From: a virus
DNA: 64,000 nucleotides
Virus record (IMG/VR): IMGVR_UViG_3300046796_000243
Coordinates: 1-64,000 of that record
Strand: one strand, 5' to 3'
Shown here: positions 11,942 through 20,003 of the stretch, in pieces
Layout: each line of letters starts with the position of its first letter
How positions within the stretch are numbered: position 1 is the stretch's first letter
The notes under the pieces: model-generated
Told to the model about the DNA's origin: nothing
The model's database searches: none
The model's input: the letters and a program-made list of their open reading frames with translations, nothing else
Position numbers and translations under genes: made by a program

Positions 11942-14260
11942 ATGGCACTTGCACCCATAGGCGGACAGAACAACGTGTTGTCGGTGGTCCCGCCGGCGGC
12001 GCTCGAAGCGCAGTTGCGCGCACAAGCGGAGGCCAGGTCTGCCGCCGCGGCTCCCGCACCGCAGCCGATGCCGGAGCTGGCCGGTTACATCCGCGCCCAG
12101 TTCGAGATCATGCGCAACCACCGCAACACCGCCTCTGGCTGGTCCGGCAGATTGATCGAAGCGTTACGGGTTTTCAATGGGCAGTATTCGCCGGACAAGA
12201 TGCGCGAGGTCGCCAAGTTCGGTGGCAGCCAGATCTACGCGCGCCTCACCGCCCAGAAGTGTCGGGCCGCATCGTCTCTCCTGAGAGACGTCTATCTTGG
12301 TGCCGATCGGCCCTGGGCGGTCAAGCCGCCGGCGGACCCGGACGTGCCCGACGAGATCATGGCCAAGATCGACGCCCTCATGAAGCATGAGGCGCAGATG
12401 GTGATGCAGACCACCGGCCAGCCGGCGCCGGAGGATGCGCAGGCGAAGCGGAAGCTGGCGCTGCTGGAGTCGGCGCAGGACGCTGCCAAGAAGAAGGCGG
12501 CGCAGCAGGCCAAGGTCAGCGAGAACCGGATCGAGGAGCTGCTACGCGAGGGAATGTTTTACCACGCCCTTGCTGAGTTCATCGTAGATCTCCCGATCTT
12601 CCCGTTCGCCTGCCTCAAGGGTCCGTCGGTCAAGATTGTTCCAGACGTTATTTGGCCGCCGGGGGGCGGGCAGCCGACGGTCCAGCAGCTGCCGAAGATG
12701 GTCTGGGCACGCATATCGCCATTCGACATCTGGTGGACCCCCGGTGTCGCCGACATAGCCAATGCCAATGTAATCGAGAAGTCCCGGCTGACCCGCGCGG
12801 AGCTGAACGACCTCCTGGATCTCCCCGGCTTTAATCAGGACGAGGTACGGGCCGTTCTCGAAGAGTATGGTCGCGGTGGGCTGTACGACAATTGGGATAC
12901 GACGGACGCCGAACGCGCGGTGCTGGAAAGTCGCGAAAACCCCGCTTGGAATCGCAGCGGCTTGATCAGCCAGATGGAATTTCATGGCAACGTACAGGGG
13001 AACGTCCTGCAGGAATACGGAATGCCGGGAGTCTCTGATCCACTGCGGGACTATCATATCGATGCCTACGTGATTGGATCCCACGTCATCAAGGCAAACC
13101 TATCCCCGTCTCCCCGCGCGCGACATAATTACTTTGTTACTTCCTTTGAAAAAGTTCCGGGCACGCCGATCGGCAACGGCTTGACCGACATGATCTCCGA
13201 CATCCAGGACGTCGCCAATGCCACGCTCCGATCCCTCGTCAACAACATATCTATATCTTCTGGCCCACAGGTCGTGGTCAACGACAACCGATGTCGTGCC
13301 GAAGAGAACACCGACGAGCTGTTCCCCTGGAAGCGATGGCACGTCACTGACGACCCCGTTGGCAACAACTCCAAGCCGCCGGTCGAGTTCTTCCAGCCGC
13401 AATCCAACGCCAATGATCTACTCACGGTTTTTAAAGCATTTGTGGATCTGAGCGACGACGTCTCCGCTATTCCCAAATATATCGGAGGACAGGCAAGTGG
13501 CGGCGCGGGCCGGACCGCGTCCGGCCTCGCCATGCTGATGGGCAACGCTTCCAAGATCCTGCAGACCGTGGCCGCCAACATCGATCGTGACGTGTTCGAG
13601 GTGGCGTTGATGCAGCTGGCCGACCTGGTACTGTTGTCGGATACGACAGGGATCCTGTCCGGCGAGGAGGACATCTATGTTCAGGGGGTTAACGTCGCGG
13701 TACAGCGTGAGACCCAGCGCCAGAGGCAGCTTGAATTCCTGCAGCACACCGCCAATCCAATGGATATGGACATCATCGGCATCGCTGGTCGCGGAGCGGT
13801 TCTTCGATCTGTTAGTCAGACCATCGGGCTGGACGGCGACAAGGTGGTTCCGTCGGACGAGGCACTGCAGAAAAAGCAGGAAGCCAAGGAAAAGAACAAG
13901 CAGCAGCAGGATATCAGCGAGCAGGTCGACAAGGGTATCCAGGAAGGCGTCGAGCAGGGCGTTCGCAAGATCACCAGCGAGTTGACGTCAGGCTTCCTGG
14001 CCTCGCGTGCGCAGCTGCCGGAGGATCCCGGCATGGAGGGCCAGGAGGGTGGCATGCCCGGCCAGGCCCAGCCCGGCACCGGCGGGCCGCCTGGCATGGG
14101 TGGCCCGCCTGGTGGCGACCAGCAGATGCGCAACATGCAAGGCAACCAGCCGTCGCGCATGAGTAACCAGTTGACCCAGCCGCAGGATGTGGTGGGTAAT
14201 CAACCGAAGCCGCCCGGTCCCGGTGGGCGTCCAAGGCCGATCGTCGGTGGACCGGGCTAA
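11942..14260 (+). CDS. Portal protein (772 aa)
   Basis: Large podovirus-type portal, the dodecameric DNA gate at the capsid vertex and scaffold for connectors. The size, first late-gene position and features such as FGGSQIYARLTAQKCRAA (N-terminal helices), the ISPFDIWWTPG wing region and the SGGAGRTASGLAMLMGNA segment, typical of portal cores, support this. The C-terminus (from about 640) is helical, then a Gly/Pro/Gln-rich tail likely disordered. It starts at the ATG after the promoter-like motif. Identification is from pattern, not a search. Confidence 0.88.
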   Translation: MALAPIGGQNNVLSVVPPAALEAQLRAQAEARSAAAAPAPQPMPELAGYIRAQFEIMRNHRNTASGWSGRLIEALRVFNGQYSPDKMREVAKFGGSQIYARLTAQKCRAASSLLRDVYLGADRPWAVKPPADPDVPDEIMAKIDALMKHEAQMVMQTTGQPAPEDAQAKRKLALLESAQDAAKKKAAQQAKVSENRIEELLREGMFYHALAEFIVDLPIFPFACLKGPSVKIVPDVIWPPGGGQPTVQQLPKMVWARISPFDIWWTPGVADIANANVIEKSRLTRAELNDLLDLPGFNQDEVRAVLEEYGRGGLYDNWDTTDAERAVLESRENPAWNRSGLISQMEFHGNVQGNVLQEYGMPGVSDPLRDYHIDAYVIGSHVIKANLSPSPRARHNYFVTSFEKVPGTPIGNGLTDMISDIQDVANATLRSLVNNISISSGPQVVVNDNRCRAEENTDELFPWKRWHVTDDPVGNNSKPPVEFFQPQSNANDLLTVFKAFVDLSDDVSAIPKYIGGQASGGAGRTASGLAMLMGNASKILQTVAANIDRDVFEVALMQLADLVLLSDTTGILSGEEDIYVQGVNVAVQRETQRQRQLEFLQHTANPMDMDIIGIAGRGAVLRSVSQTIGLDGDKVVPSDEALQKKQEAKEKNKQQQDISEQVDKGIQEGVEQGVRKITSELTSGFLASRAQLPEDPGMEGQEGGMPGQAQPGTGGPPGMGGPPGGDQQMRNMQGNQPSRMSNQLTQPQDVVGNQPKPPGPGGRPRPIVGGPG

Positions 14261-14274
14261 CAGGAGACTGAGCT

Positions 14275-14421
14275 ATGGCTACTTTTAGTGTTCGTTCCCG
14301 CACCCTGACCGCGATTGCCACCACGTCCGTGACTGCCTTGACGGCGGAAGCGGCGATTGCCCAGGTGGTGGCGACGGGTGCCTCTGCCGGCTACGAGATC
14401 CAGGTTCTGAGCTGCGTCTGA
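14275..14421 (+). CDS. Small protein after portal (48 aa)
   Basis: MATFSVRSRTLTAIATTSVT, Ala/Thr-rich, ending EIQVLSCV. CAGGAG lies nine bases before the ATG and the gene fits the 14-base gap after portal. Possibly a small structural or decoration peptide; function unknown. Confidence 0.55.
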   Translation: MATFSVRSRTLTAIATTSVTALTAEAAIAQVVATGASAGYEIQVLSCV

Positions 14422-14427
14422 TCTCAC

Positions 14428-16407
14428 ATGAAGCTGGTGTGGAACGCCATCGTCAAGAACGAGGCGGCGATCATCGAACGCTGCGTCAACTCGCTGTTGC
14501 CGCACGTCGATGGCGCTGTCATCGTCGATACCGGATCGACCGACGGCACGCCTGACAAGATCATGGAGTTGTTTGTCGCGGCGGGCAAACCGGTCGAGTT
14601 TCACTATGCCAGCTTCGTCAACTTCGAACAGGCACGCAACGAGGCGCTGAAGCGTGCGCGCGAGAGCCAGAACGTCCCGTGGGACTACCTGCTGCTGGCC
14701 GACGCCGACATGGAGTTTAGGGTTCATCGCCCGGACTGGTTCAACGGCGGCAAGGAGCTGGCCTATGATCTCCGACAACGAGGCGGATCGCTTGGCTATT
14801 ACAATCGCCGACTTCTCAGCCGCGCTGCTACGGGTTGGTATGTTGGCGTCACTCACGAATATCTTGACGTGCCAGCGACTCGCTTTCTCGATGGCGCTGA
14901 GTTTATCGACCACGCCGACGGCGCCAACCGCCCCGACAAGCTCAAGCGTGATATTGCCCTTCTCGAAACCGCCCTCGCAACTGAAACTCGACCTGGTCTG
15001 ATCGAGCGGTATCACTTCTATCTGGCGGGGTCGTATTACGACCTGGGCCAGTTTGAGAAGGCCGCGGATCACTACCACATCAGGACTACGCTTGGCGGGT
15101 TCGCGGAAGAACAGTGGTACGCCAAGATACGTTATGCGCTGTGCCTCAAGAACCAGGACAAGCCCGCCCAATTTGTTTGGAATATGCTGCAGGCCTATCG
15201 CATGCGCCCGCACCGGGCGGAATCGCTGTACGAGCTGGCCAACTACTTTCGTGTGAAGGGCGATAACGCCAGTTCCCTGTTATTTTCAACGCCTGGCATG
15301 GCGCTGCCGCTACCGGCGCAGGAGCTGCTGTTCGTCAACGAGTGGATCTACAAGCACGGCCTTCGCGAAGAGTTCGCGATCTGCGCCTACTACGACCCCA
15401 GGCAGCGCAAGAAGGGTGCCGACGTGTGCGACGATCTGGTTCTGCAGGGCAGCGGGCAGGCGCGCGGCAACCAGTATTGGTACCTTGAGCCGCTGGTGAA
15501 CCACGTCCCCAGCTTCCAGCCGATACGAAGTGATTTTGACCCGCCCGAAGGGTGGGTGGCGATGAACCCGTCGATCATCAACGATGGCGGGGCGCTTACG
15601 ATGTTGGTGCGGACGGTGAACTACACCATCACGCCAGAGGGGCGATATGAAATACGTGGCACCACCGGTACTGCCAACAGTACTAATCCTATCAATACTC
15701 GCAATCATCTTGTTTATCTGGACGATGAGCTGAAGGTCACGGACACGCGCGAACTGCACATGCCGCTGGACTGGCCGGCACCGAAGTACGATCTGGTGAT
15801 CGGGTTCGAGGATTCGCGGCTGTTCAAGCATAACGGCAAGATGTGGACCGTTTCCACGGTGCGCGAGCTGAACGAGCCAGGATTGTGCCAGCAGGTGGTG
15901 GCACCGCTGAACCTCAATGGTTACGGTGACTGGACCGTGTTCGAGCAGCACTCAGACACTCACGAAAAGAACTGGATGCCGTGGGTGTTGGACGGCGAGA
16001 TCCAGTTCGTCCATCGCCTTGGATCCATGATCAAGATGAGCGGCGGGCACGGCTTCTACCGCGATCCCAAGATCGACCCCAGCCGGATCAGCGGCGGCTC
16101 CCAGGTCATCAAGGCAGAGGGCATCAACATCGCCCTGGTGCATGAGGCCAACTTTATTCCGGGCCGGCCGCACAACCGGTTCTACCAGCATCGCTTCGTC
16201 ACTTTCGCCGACGATGGCGGGATGCTGCGGATCTCGCGGCCGTTCTACTTCCATGATCGCCAGATCGAGTTTGCTGCCGGGCTGGCCTACATCCCGGAAA
16301 AACGGCAGCTGGTCGCCAGTTACGGCATCCGCGACTGCGAGGCCTGGCTGGCGACCATGGACTTCGATGACGTCGTTGGTTTTATCGGGGGGTGGTCCAG
16401 CCCATGA
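14428..16407 (+). CDS. GT2 glycosyltransferase fused to TPR-like and GH130-like beta-propeller domains (659 aa)
   Basis: Residues 1-200 are a family 2 glycosyltransferase: WNAIVKNEA, VDTGSTDGT (33-41) and the metal-binding DAD at 92-94. Residues 200-330 read like TPR helices (YHFYLAGSYYDLGQFEKAADHY). Residues 340-659 resemble a five-bladed propeller of the GH130/phosphorylase type (GFEDSRLF at 459-466, EKNWMPW at 513-519, SYGIRDCEAW at 631-640). It likely builds or remodels a glycan in the infected cell. It lies between portal and an HtrL-like transferase, in a virion-assembly operon. Propeller activity is not assured. Confidence 0.82.
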   Translation: MKLVWNAIVKNEAAIIERCVNSLLPHVDGAVIVDTGSTDGTPDKIMELFVAAGKPVEFHYASFVNFEQARNEALKRARESQNVPWDYLLLADADMEFRVHRPDWFNGGKELAYDLRQRGGSLGYYNRRLLSRAATGWYVGVTHEYLDVPATRFLDGAEFIDHADGANRPDKLKRDIALLETALATETRPGLIERYHFYLAGSYYDLGQFEKAADHYHIRTTLGGFAEEQWYAKIRYALCLKNQDKPAQFVWNMLQAYRMRPHRAESLYELANYFRVKGDNASSLLFSTPGMALPLPAQELLFVNEWIYKHGLREEFAICAYYDPRQRKKGADVCDDLVLQGSGQARGNQYWYLEPLVNHVPSFQPIRSDFDPPEGWVAMNPSIINDGGALTMLVRTVNYTITPEGRYEIRGTTGTANSTNPINTRNHLVYLDDELKVTDTRELHMPLDWPAPKYDLVIGFEDSRLFKHNGKMWTVSTVRELNEPGLCQQVVAPLNLNGYGDWTVFEQHSDTHEKNWMPWVLDGEIQFVHRLGSMIKMSGGHGFYRDPKIDPSRISGGSQVIKAEGINIALVHEANFIPGRPHNRFYQHRFVTFADDGGMLRISRPFYFHDRQIEFAAGLAYIPEKRQLVASYGIRDCEAWLATMDFDDVVGFIGGWSSP

Positions 16408-17087
16408 TCACCGCGGTCACAGGCTACGTTCACATCCCGGACCATCCGCGTTCGGGGAACGAGTATTGTGACCTGGGACACAAGCTGTCGGCGTGCGACA
16501 TCAACCTGATGTGTACCAACCAGGAGGTCGAAGAGTGCTGGATGTTCGAGTTCTTGCAGCGGCGGGGCAAGAAGTTCACTTATTCGGCGGCGGACAACCC
16601 GAAGAAGAACTCGATCTCCTACCACATCGTGCAGGCTCAGAAGTCGCATTGGCTGGCGTCGGCGGCGCGATCGATGCCGGAGGCCGATCCCCTGGTCTGG
16701 ATTGATTTCGGGATCTTCCACGTTCCTGGGGTTACCCGCCCGATCATCGAATCCTTCATGAAGCGCGCGCAAGGCGAGCAGGCAATCACGATTCCCGGCT
16801 GCTGGGAAAAGGATTACGTCTACAATGACGCGCAGCCGTGCTGGCGGTTCTGCGGCGGGGTGATGGTGGTGCCGCGCGAGCACGTCTTCAAGTTCGACAT
16901 GAACATGAAGGAAGAGTACCTCACCTGGATGGAAGAGAAGAACAACCTGTCCTGGGAGGTCAACACTCTCGCCAGGCTGGAGCGGCGGGTCGAGGGCGCG
17001 CCGATCTGGTGGTACAAGGCCAATCACGACGCATCGCTGTTCACCAACTACCGGACGACGGAGCACGCCGATGGCACGCAGAGCTAA
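16404..17087 (+). CDS. HtrL/YibB-like glycosyltransferase (227 aa)
   Basis: The VWIDFGIFH block (98-106), CWRFCGGVMVVPRE (146-159) and a WEVNTLARLE acid-containing helix (184-193) match the order in the HtrL/YibB family, proteins with a GT-A-like fold linked to surface polysaccharides (from memory). The ATG overlaps the stop of the GT2 fusion, so the two are co-translated. Probable partner in the same glycan pathway; the acceptor is unknown. Confidence 0.7.
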   Translation: MITAVTGYVHIPDHPRSGNEYCDLGHKLSACDINLMCTNQEVEECWMFEFLQRRGKKFTYSAADNPKKNSISYHIVQAQKSHWLASAARSMPEADPLVWIDFGIFHVPGVTRPIIESFMKRAQGEQAITIPGCWEKDYVYNDAQPCWRFCGGVMVVPREHVFKFDMNMKEEYLTWMEEKNNLSWEVNTLARLERRVEGAPIWWYKANHDASLFTNYRTTEHADGTQS

Positions 17088-17880
17088 GGCTACCCAGAAA
17101 CTGCTCGACCAGGTCAATGCGGCGTGCCCGTCTCGCAACAAGGGCAGCGACGGCTGGATTGGTGACGCCGCGCACGCCGCGAGCAAGTCGGACCACAACC
17201 CCAATAGCGCCGGCGTGGTGCAGGCGCAGGACATCACCCATGACCCTGCTAGTGGATTTGACAGCCACAAGTTCGCGGAGTTCCTGCGCACTCACAACGA
17301 CAAGCGCATCAAGTACGTCATTTCAAATCGAAAGATCTTCTCTGGTCCGGCCGGACCGCAGCCTTGGGTATGGCGATCTTATTCTGGCAAAAATCCTCAT
17401 GACCAGCACGTCCATGTGTCGGTGGCTGATAGTGCCTCGCTTTACGACAGCACTGCCGCCTGGGAGATCCCATTTACAACTGGGTTGCCTGACACTTCCG
17501 CTCCCGTGATCACGCTGCCGGTGCTGAAAAAAGGCGCCAAGGGGTTCTATGTTGCGATGATGCAGACGCTGCTTGGCTTCACCGGCAGGGAGGTCGACGG
17601 CGATTTCGGTCCCGGTACCGAGAATTCGCTGAAGCAGTACCAGCGTATCCAGAAGCTGGACGCCGACGGCATCTGCGGCGTCTACAGCTGGCGCGAGCTG
17701 CTGCGGCCGTGGGCCAAGGAAACCGGGCTGCTGCCGGCCGATCCGAAGGCCAGGCTGACCGAGATGGCGCTGGTGGCGCAGAAGACCGGGTCGACGGCGT
17801 CGACCGACGAGCTGGTCACTGCCTTCGCCGCGGTGTTCGAAGACATCCTGCCGCCGGGGTTTGTGCTGAAGGAGGGTTAG
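17071..17880 (+). CDS. Endolysin: M15-like peptidase plus peptidoglycan-binding domain (269 aa)
   Basis: Cell-wall hydrolase. The N-terminal domain has SDHNPNSAGVVQAQDITHD (40-58) and HDQHVHVS (110-117), giving the His/Asp/His zinc ligands of D-Ala-D-Ala carboxypeptidase-like (M15) lysins. Residues about 150-215 are a PG_binding_1 repeat (VDGDFGPGTENSLKQYQR). No signal peptide is visible, so export would need a holin. GGAG is upstream of the ATG, and small membrane proteins follow. Confidence 0.9.
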   Translation: MARRAKATQKLLDQVNAACPSRNKGSDGWIGDAAHAASKSDHNPNSAGVVQAQDITHDPASGFDSHKFAEFLRTHNDKRIKYVISNRKIFSGPAGPQPWVWRSYSGKNPHDQHVHVSVADSASLYDSTAAWEIPFTTGLPDTSAPVITLPVLKKGAKGFYVAMMQTLLGFTGREVDGDFGPGTENSLKQYQRIQKLDADGICGVYSWRELLRPWAKETGLLPADPKARLTEMALVAQKTGSTASTDELVTAFAAVFEDILPPGFVLKEG

Positions 17881-17882
17881 CC

Positions 17883-18152
17883 GTGTCTGAACTCAAGGGA
17901 TGGTTCAAGGAGAATCAGGCTCTGGTGATCGGACTTGTCGCGCAGGCGATCGTTGCCGGTATCTACATGGTCAATCTGGAAGCGCGGGTGTCGACGCTGG
18001 AAGAGCGTGGCTCAAGGCACCTTGAGGGCATCAACAACAGACTGACGGTGACGGAGAAGGAAACCGAATCCAATGTAAAGCGGATCGAGCGGATCGTGGA
18101 TATCATGACGAAAGACCTGCACATCGCGCCTGCGGACCTGAAAGTTAAATGA
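17883..18152 (+). CDS. Membrane-anchored coiled-coil lysis protein candidate (89 aa)
   Basis: GTG start with AAGGAGGG six bases upstream, directly after the endolysin stop. Residues 14-31 (LVIGLVAQAIVAGIYMVN) form one membrane span, followed by a heptad-rich coiled coil (LEARVSTLEERG..., then KETESNVKRIERIVDI). The layout suits an inner-membrane spanin-like or holin-accessory protein. No lipoprotein spanin partner was found. Confidence 0.7.
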   Translation: MSELKGWFKENQALVIGLVAQAIVAGIYMVNLEARVSTLEERGSRHLEGINNRLTVTEKETESNVKRIERIVDIMTKDLHIAPADLKVK

Positions 18153-18164
18153 GGGGGATAGGCC

Positions 18165-18380
18165 ATGACTGAAATGGATGACGACGACATCAGGAATATG
18201 ATGCTTGAGGCGTTCGAGCATGCGTTTCAGGCCCAGCTTGGAAAGCTGTTTGAGGTTTTTCTTTCCAGCGGTTCGCCCGATGAACAGGCGGTAAGAACCA
18301 AGAGGGGCATCGAGAACGCCGTCGAGGCGTACAAGCGAGCGGTATCGGCCGTAGATTCCTGGAGTAGCGAAGGAGGCTGA
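18165..18380 (+). CDS. Small acidic helical protein in lysis cluster (71 aa)
   Basis: Starts MTEMDDDDIRNMMLEAF and is helical and acidic, with no membrane span. It lies between two lysis-type membrane genes, so an antiholin-like or regulatory role is possible but unsupported by motif. GAGG lies before the ATG. Confidence 0.6.
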   Translation: MTEMDDDDIRNMMLEAFEHAFQAQLGKLFEVFLSSGSPDEQAVRTKRGIENAVEAYKRAVSAVDSWSSEGG

Positions 18381-18381
18381 A

Positions 18382-18600
18382 ATGGCTTCAATGGCAATTT
18401 CCGTACTGTGGTTCCTGATCGGGCTGATCGTGCTCGCGGGTGTGATTTATCTCGCGATCTGGGTCATTGAGTCCTTCATTTTCCCAATTCCCGAGAAGGT
18501 AAAGCAGGGGATCTGGGTGGTTGTGCTGATACTCGCCCTGATCGCGTTGATTGGCATATTCGCTGGAGGCGGCCCAAATCCCTTTCACTTCTCGCGGTAG
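18382..18600 (+). CDS. Two-span holin candidate (72 aa)
   Basis: Two hydrophobic segments, LWFLIGLIVLAGVIYLAIWV and GIWVVVLILALIALIGIFAG, are separated by a short charged PIPEKVKQ loop; the tail is short. Size, two spans and position after the endolysin fit a class II-type holin. AAGGAGG is upstream, with the previous stop one base before the ATG. Confidence 0.7.
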   Translation: MASMAISVLWFLIGLIVLAGVIYLAIWVIESFIFPIPEKVKQGIWVVVLILALIALIGIFAGGGPNPFHFSR

Positions 18601-18662
18601 CGGCATCGAGGTGATGCCGCCGCTGGATACGACCCAACCCAAGATCTGCAAGGGATGCTGAC

Positions 18663-18983
18663 ATGGCGATTATGAAGGCTGCTAGAATCGGGGTGCGGAT
18701 CATGTCCGACGGCACCACGTCGACATTCACGGTCAAGCTGGCGACCGATGGCGATCCGTACTGGGTTGGAGAGGCCAGTGACGCTGGCATTCGTGGTACC
18801 CAGGTCGAGAATTGGTTCTCCCAGCCGAATGCGGCCAACGCTCCCAAGGCGGTGAGGATGGTCGACGGAGGCGGGGCTACTTCGGTCAGTCTTGCCGTCC
18901 CGACTTCGGTTCTGACGGTGAACATTGTTCCTGCACCGAAGGACGTGATCCAGATGATCTTCGTCGAGCTGCTGTTCGCTTAA
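18663..18983 (+). CDS. Small protein, possible virion component (106 aa)
   Basis: Beta-rich sequence (ARIGVRIMSDGTTSTFTVKL; TSVSLAVPTSVLTVNIVP) with no membrane span. It ends at the promoter-like motif, whose CTTAA contains its stop codon. Last gene of the portal unit. Function unknown. Confidence 0.65.
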   Translation: MAIMKAARIGVRIMSDGTTSTFTVKLATDGDPYWVGEASDAGIRGTQVENWFSQPNAANAPKAVRMVDGGGATSVSLAVPTSVLTVNIVPAPKDVIQMIFVELLFA

Positions 18984-18997
18984 CATTTCCTTAAGAA
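18979..18997 (+). promoter_or_regulatory. Phage promoter-like motif before the scaffold/capsid unit
   Basis: CTTAACATTTCCTTAAGAA, 42 bases before the next ATG. The match to the copy at 22086-22104 is 17 of 19 bases. Confidence 0.65.
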
Positions 18998-19038
18998 TTA
19001 CGAACTAGGCTTCCTGTAGATTCACAGGAGGATCCCCT

Positions 19039-19266
19039 ATGGCTTCTAATCCCAAGGCCAGAGAAAATTCACACAACGTGACGTTCGCCGAAGGCGGCGA
19101 CGGCCACATGTTCGGTCAGCAGGCGGCTGGCCCCGACAAGCCCGGCAACACCGGCAAGGACACCTCCGGCGCGCCTGGTCCGAAGTATGCGAGCGGCGGC
19201 TCCGGCAAGATGTTCGGCTTCTCGCCGTCCCAGGCGGCGAAGTCGGGACAGACGGGGGCACGCTAG
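19039..19266 (+). CDS. Small Gly-rich protein with two MFG motifs (75 aa)
   Basis: Low-complexity, Gly/Ala/Lys-rich. GGDGHMFGQQAAG and GGSGKMFGFSPSQAAKSG are repeats of one motif. CAGGAGG precedes the ATG. Small proteins of this kind are often found beside scaffold genes in podoviruses; the role is unknown. Confidence 0.7.
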   Translation: MASNPKARENSHNVTFAEGGDGHMFGQQAAGPDKPGNTGKDTSGAPGPKYASGGSGKMFGFSPSQAAKSGQTGAR

Positions 19267-19493
19267 TGCCTCCCAGCATGGGTCCGTCGCTGCGCGCGTT
19301 GCGCCGGGTGCCCGGCCCCAAGCCGGCGCCGATGGATCCCGGCAAGGCGGTGATGGCCGCGCCCCGGATGCGGCCGATCTCGACGCGCAACTACGGCAAG
19401 GGCGGTTCGCCGATGTCGGGTGCCGCGGATCCCGGCATTCGCGGCGGCGGTATTGGCTATGGAGGCTTTGGTCCCAATGACGTTCCACAATAA
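19266..19493 (+). CDS. Small Pro/Gly-rich basic protein, GTG start (75 aa)
   Basis: Begins MPPSMGPSLRALRRVPG and ends with a Gly-rich GGGIGYGGFGPND stretch. The GTG shares its first base with the previous TAG. It overlaps the next gene by 17 bases. Probably a disordered virion-associated peptide; no known family. Confidence 0.6.
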   Translation: MPPSMGPSLRALRRVPGPKPAPMDPGKAVMAAPRMRPISTRNYGKGGSPMSGAADPGIRGGGIGYGGFGPNDVPQ

Positions 19494-19782
19494 GCCCTAC
19501 AAGAAGGACATCACTGCGTTCGCCAAGGGCGGCAAGGTGGTCAAGCACGTCGGCAAGGGTTCGACGGAGCAGTCGCGCGGTCGCGGCATGGACACGATCA
19601 CGGGTGCCGACCAGCTGTCGCGGATGGCCAACAGCTATCCCAAGACGCCTTCCGGCGGCTCTGTTGGCAATCTGGGCGGGCCGCCGACCTCGACGCCCCC
19701 GGTTCCGATGGGATCGCAGTCGCCGGGCGCACCGACCGCGATGATGCCGCCCGGCGAGCCGGATGAGGATGATGTTGCGTGA
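19477..19782 (+). CDS. Small virion-region protein, basic then Pro-rich (101 aa)
   Basis: Starts MTFHNKPYKKDITAFAKGGK, then a Pro/Gly-rich half ending in an acidic DEDDVA tail. The internal ATG with GGAGG upstream is preferred to the one at 19420, which would extend through the neighbour in an Ala-rich frame. Function unknown. Confidence 0.65.
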   Translation: MTFHNKPYKKDITAFAKGGKVVKHVGKGSTEQSRGRGMDTITGADQLSRMANSYPKTPSGGSVGNLGGPPTSTPPVPMGSQSPGAPTAMMPPGEPDEDDVA

Positions 19783-20003
19783 GTTCTACGTCTGATTTGG
19801 TGACCAAGGCCAGGTTCATGCGCAACGCCTCGCCGCAGGCGTATGACGCATTTTGCAAAGCATTTGAAGATTACGTCGAGGCGGCGACCATGGCTCTGAT
19901 CATGGCGACCGAAAACGTGCCACTGCATCAGGGTTATGTGCGGCAGTGCCTGACCCTCGTAAACGCTTTTGAAGACGCCAAGAAGGAGACCAGAAATGGT
20001 TGA
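19779..20003 (+). CDS. Small helical protein before scaffold (74 aa)
   Basis: GTG start overlapping the previous TGA. Helical with RNASPQAYDAFCKAFEDYVE and LHQGYVRQCLTLVNAFED. I recall similar short proteins next to scaffold or capsid genes of podophages, not verified. It overlaps the scaffold start by eight bases. Confidence 0.7.
   Translation: MSSTSDLVTKARFMRNASPQAYDAFCKAFEDYVEAATMALIMATENVPLHQGYVRQCLTLVNAFEDAKKETRNG

Noticed and set aside
18613-18660. 15-codon open frame (MPPLDTTQPKICKGC) before the gene at 18663
   Set aside because: It has an acceptable ribosome site but is too short to support without further evidence; it may be a leader peptide.
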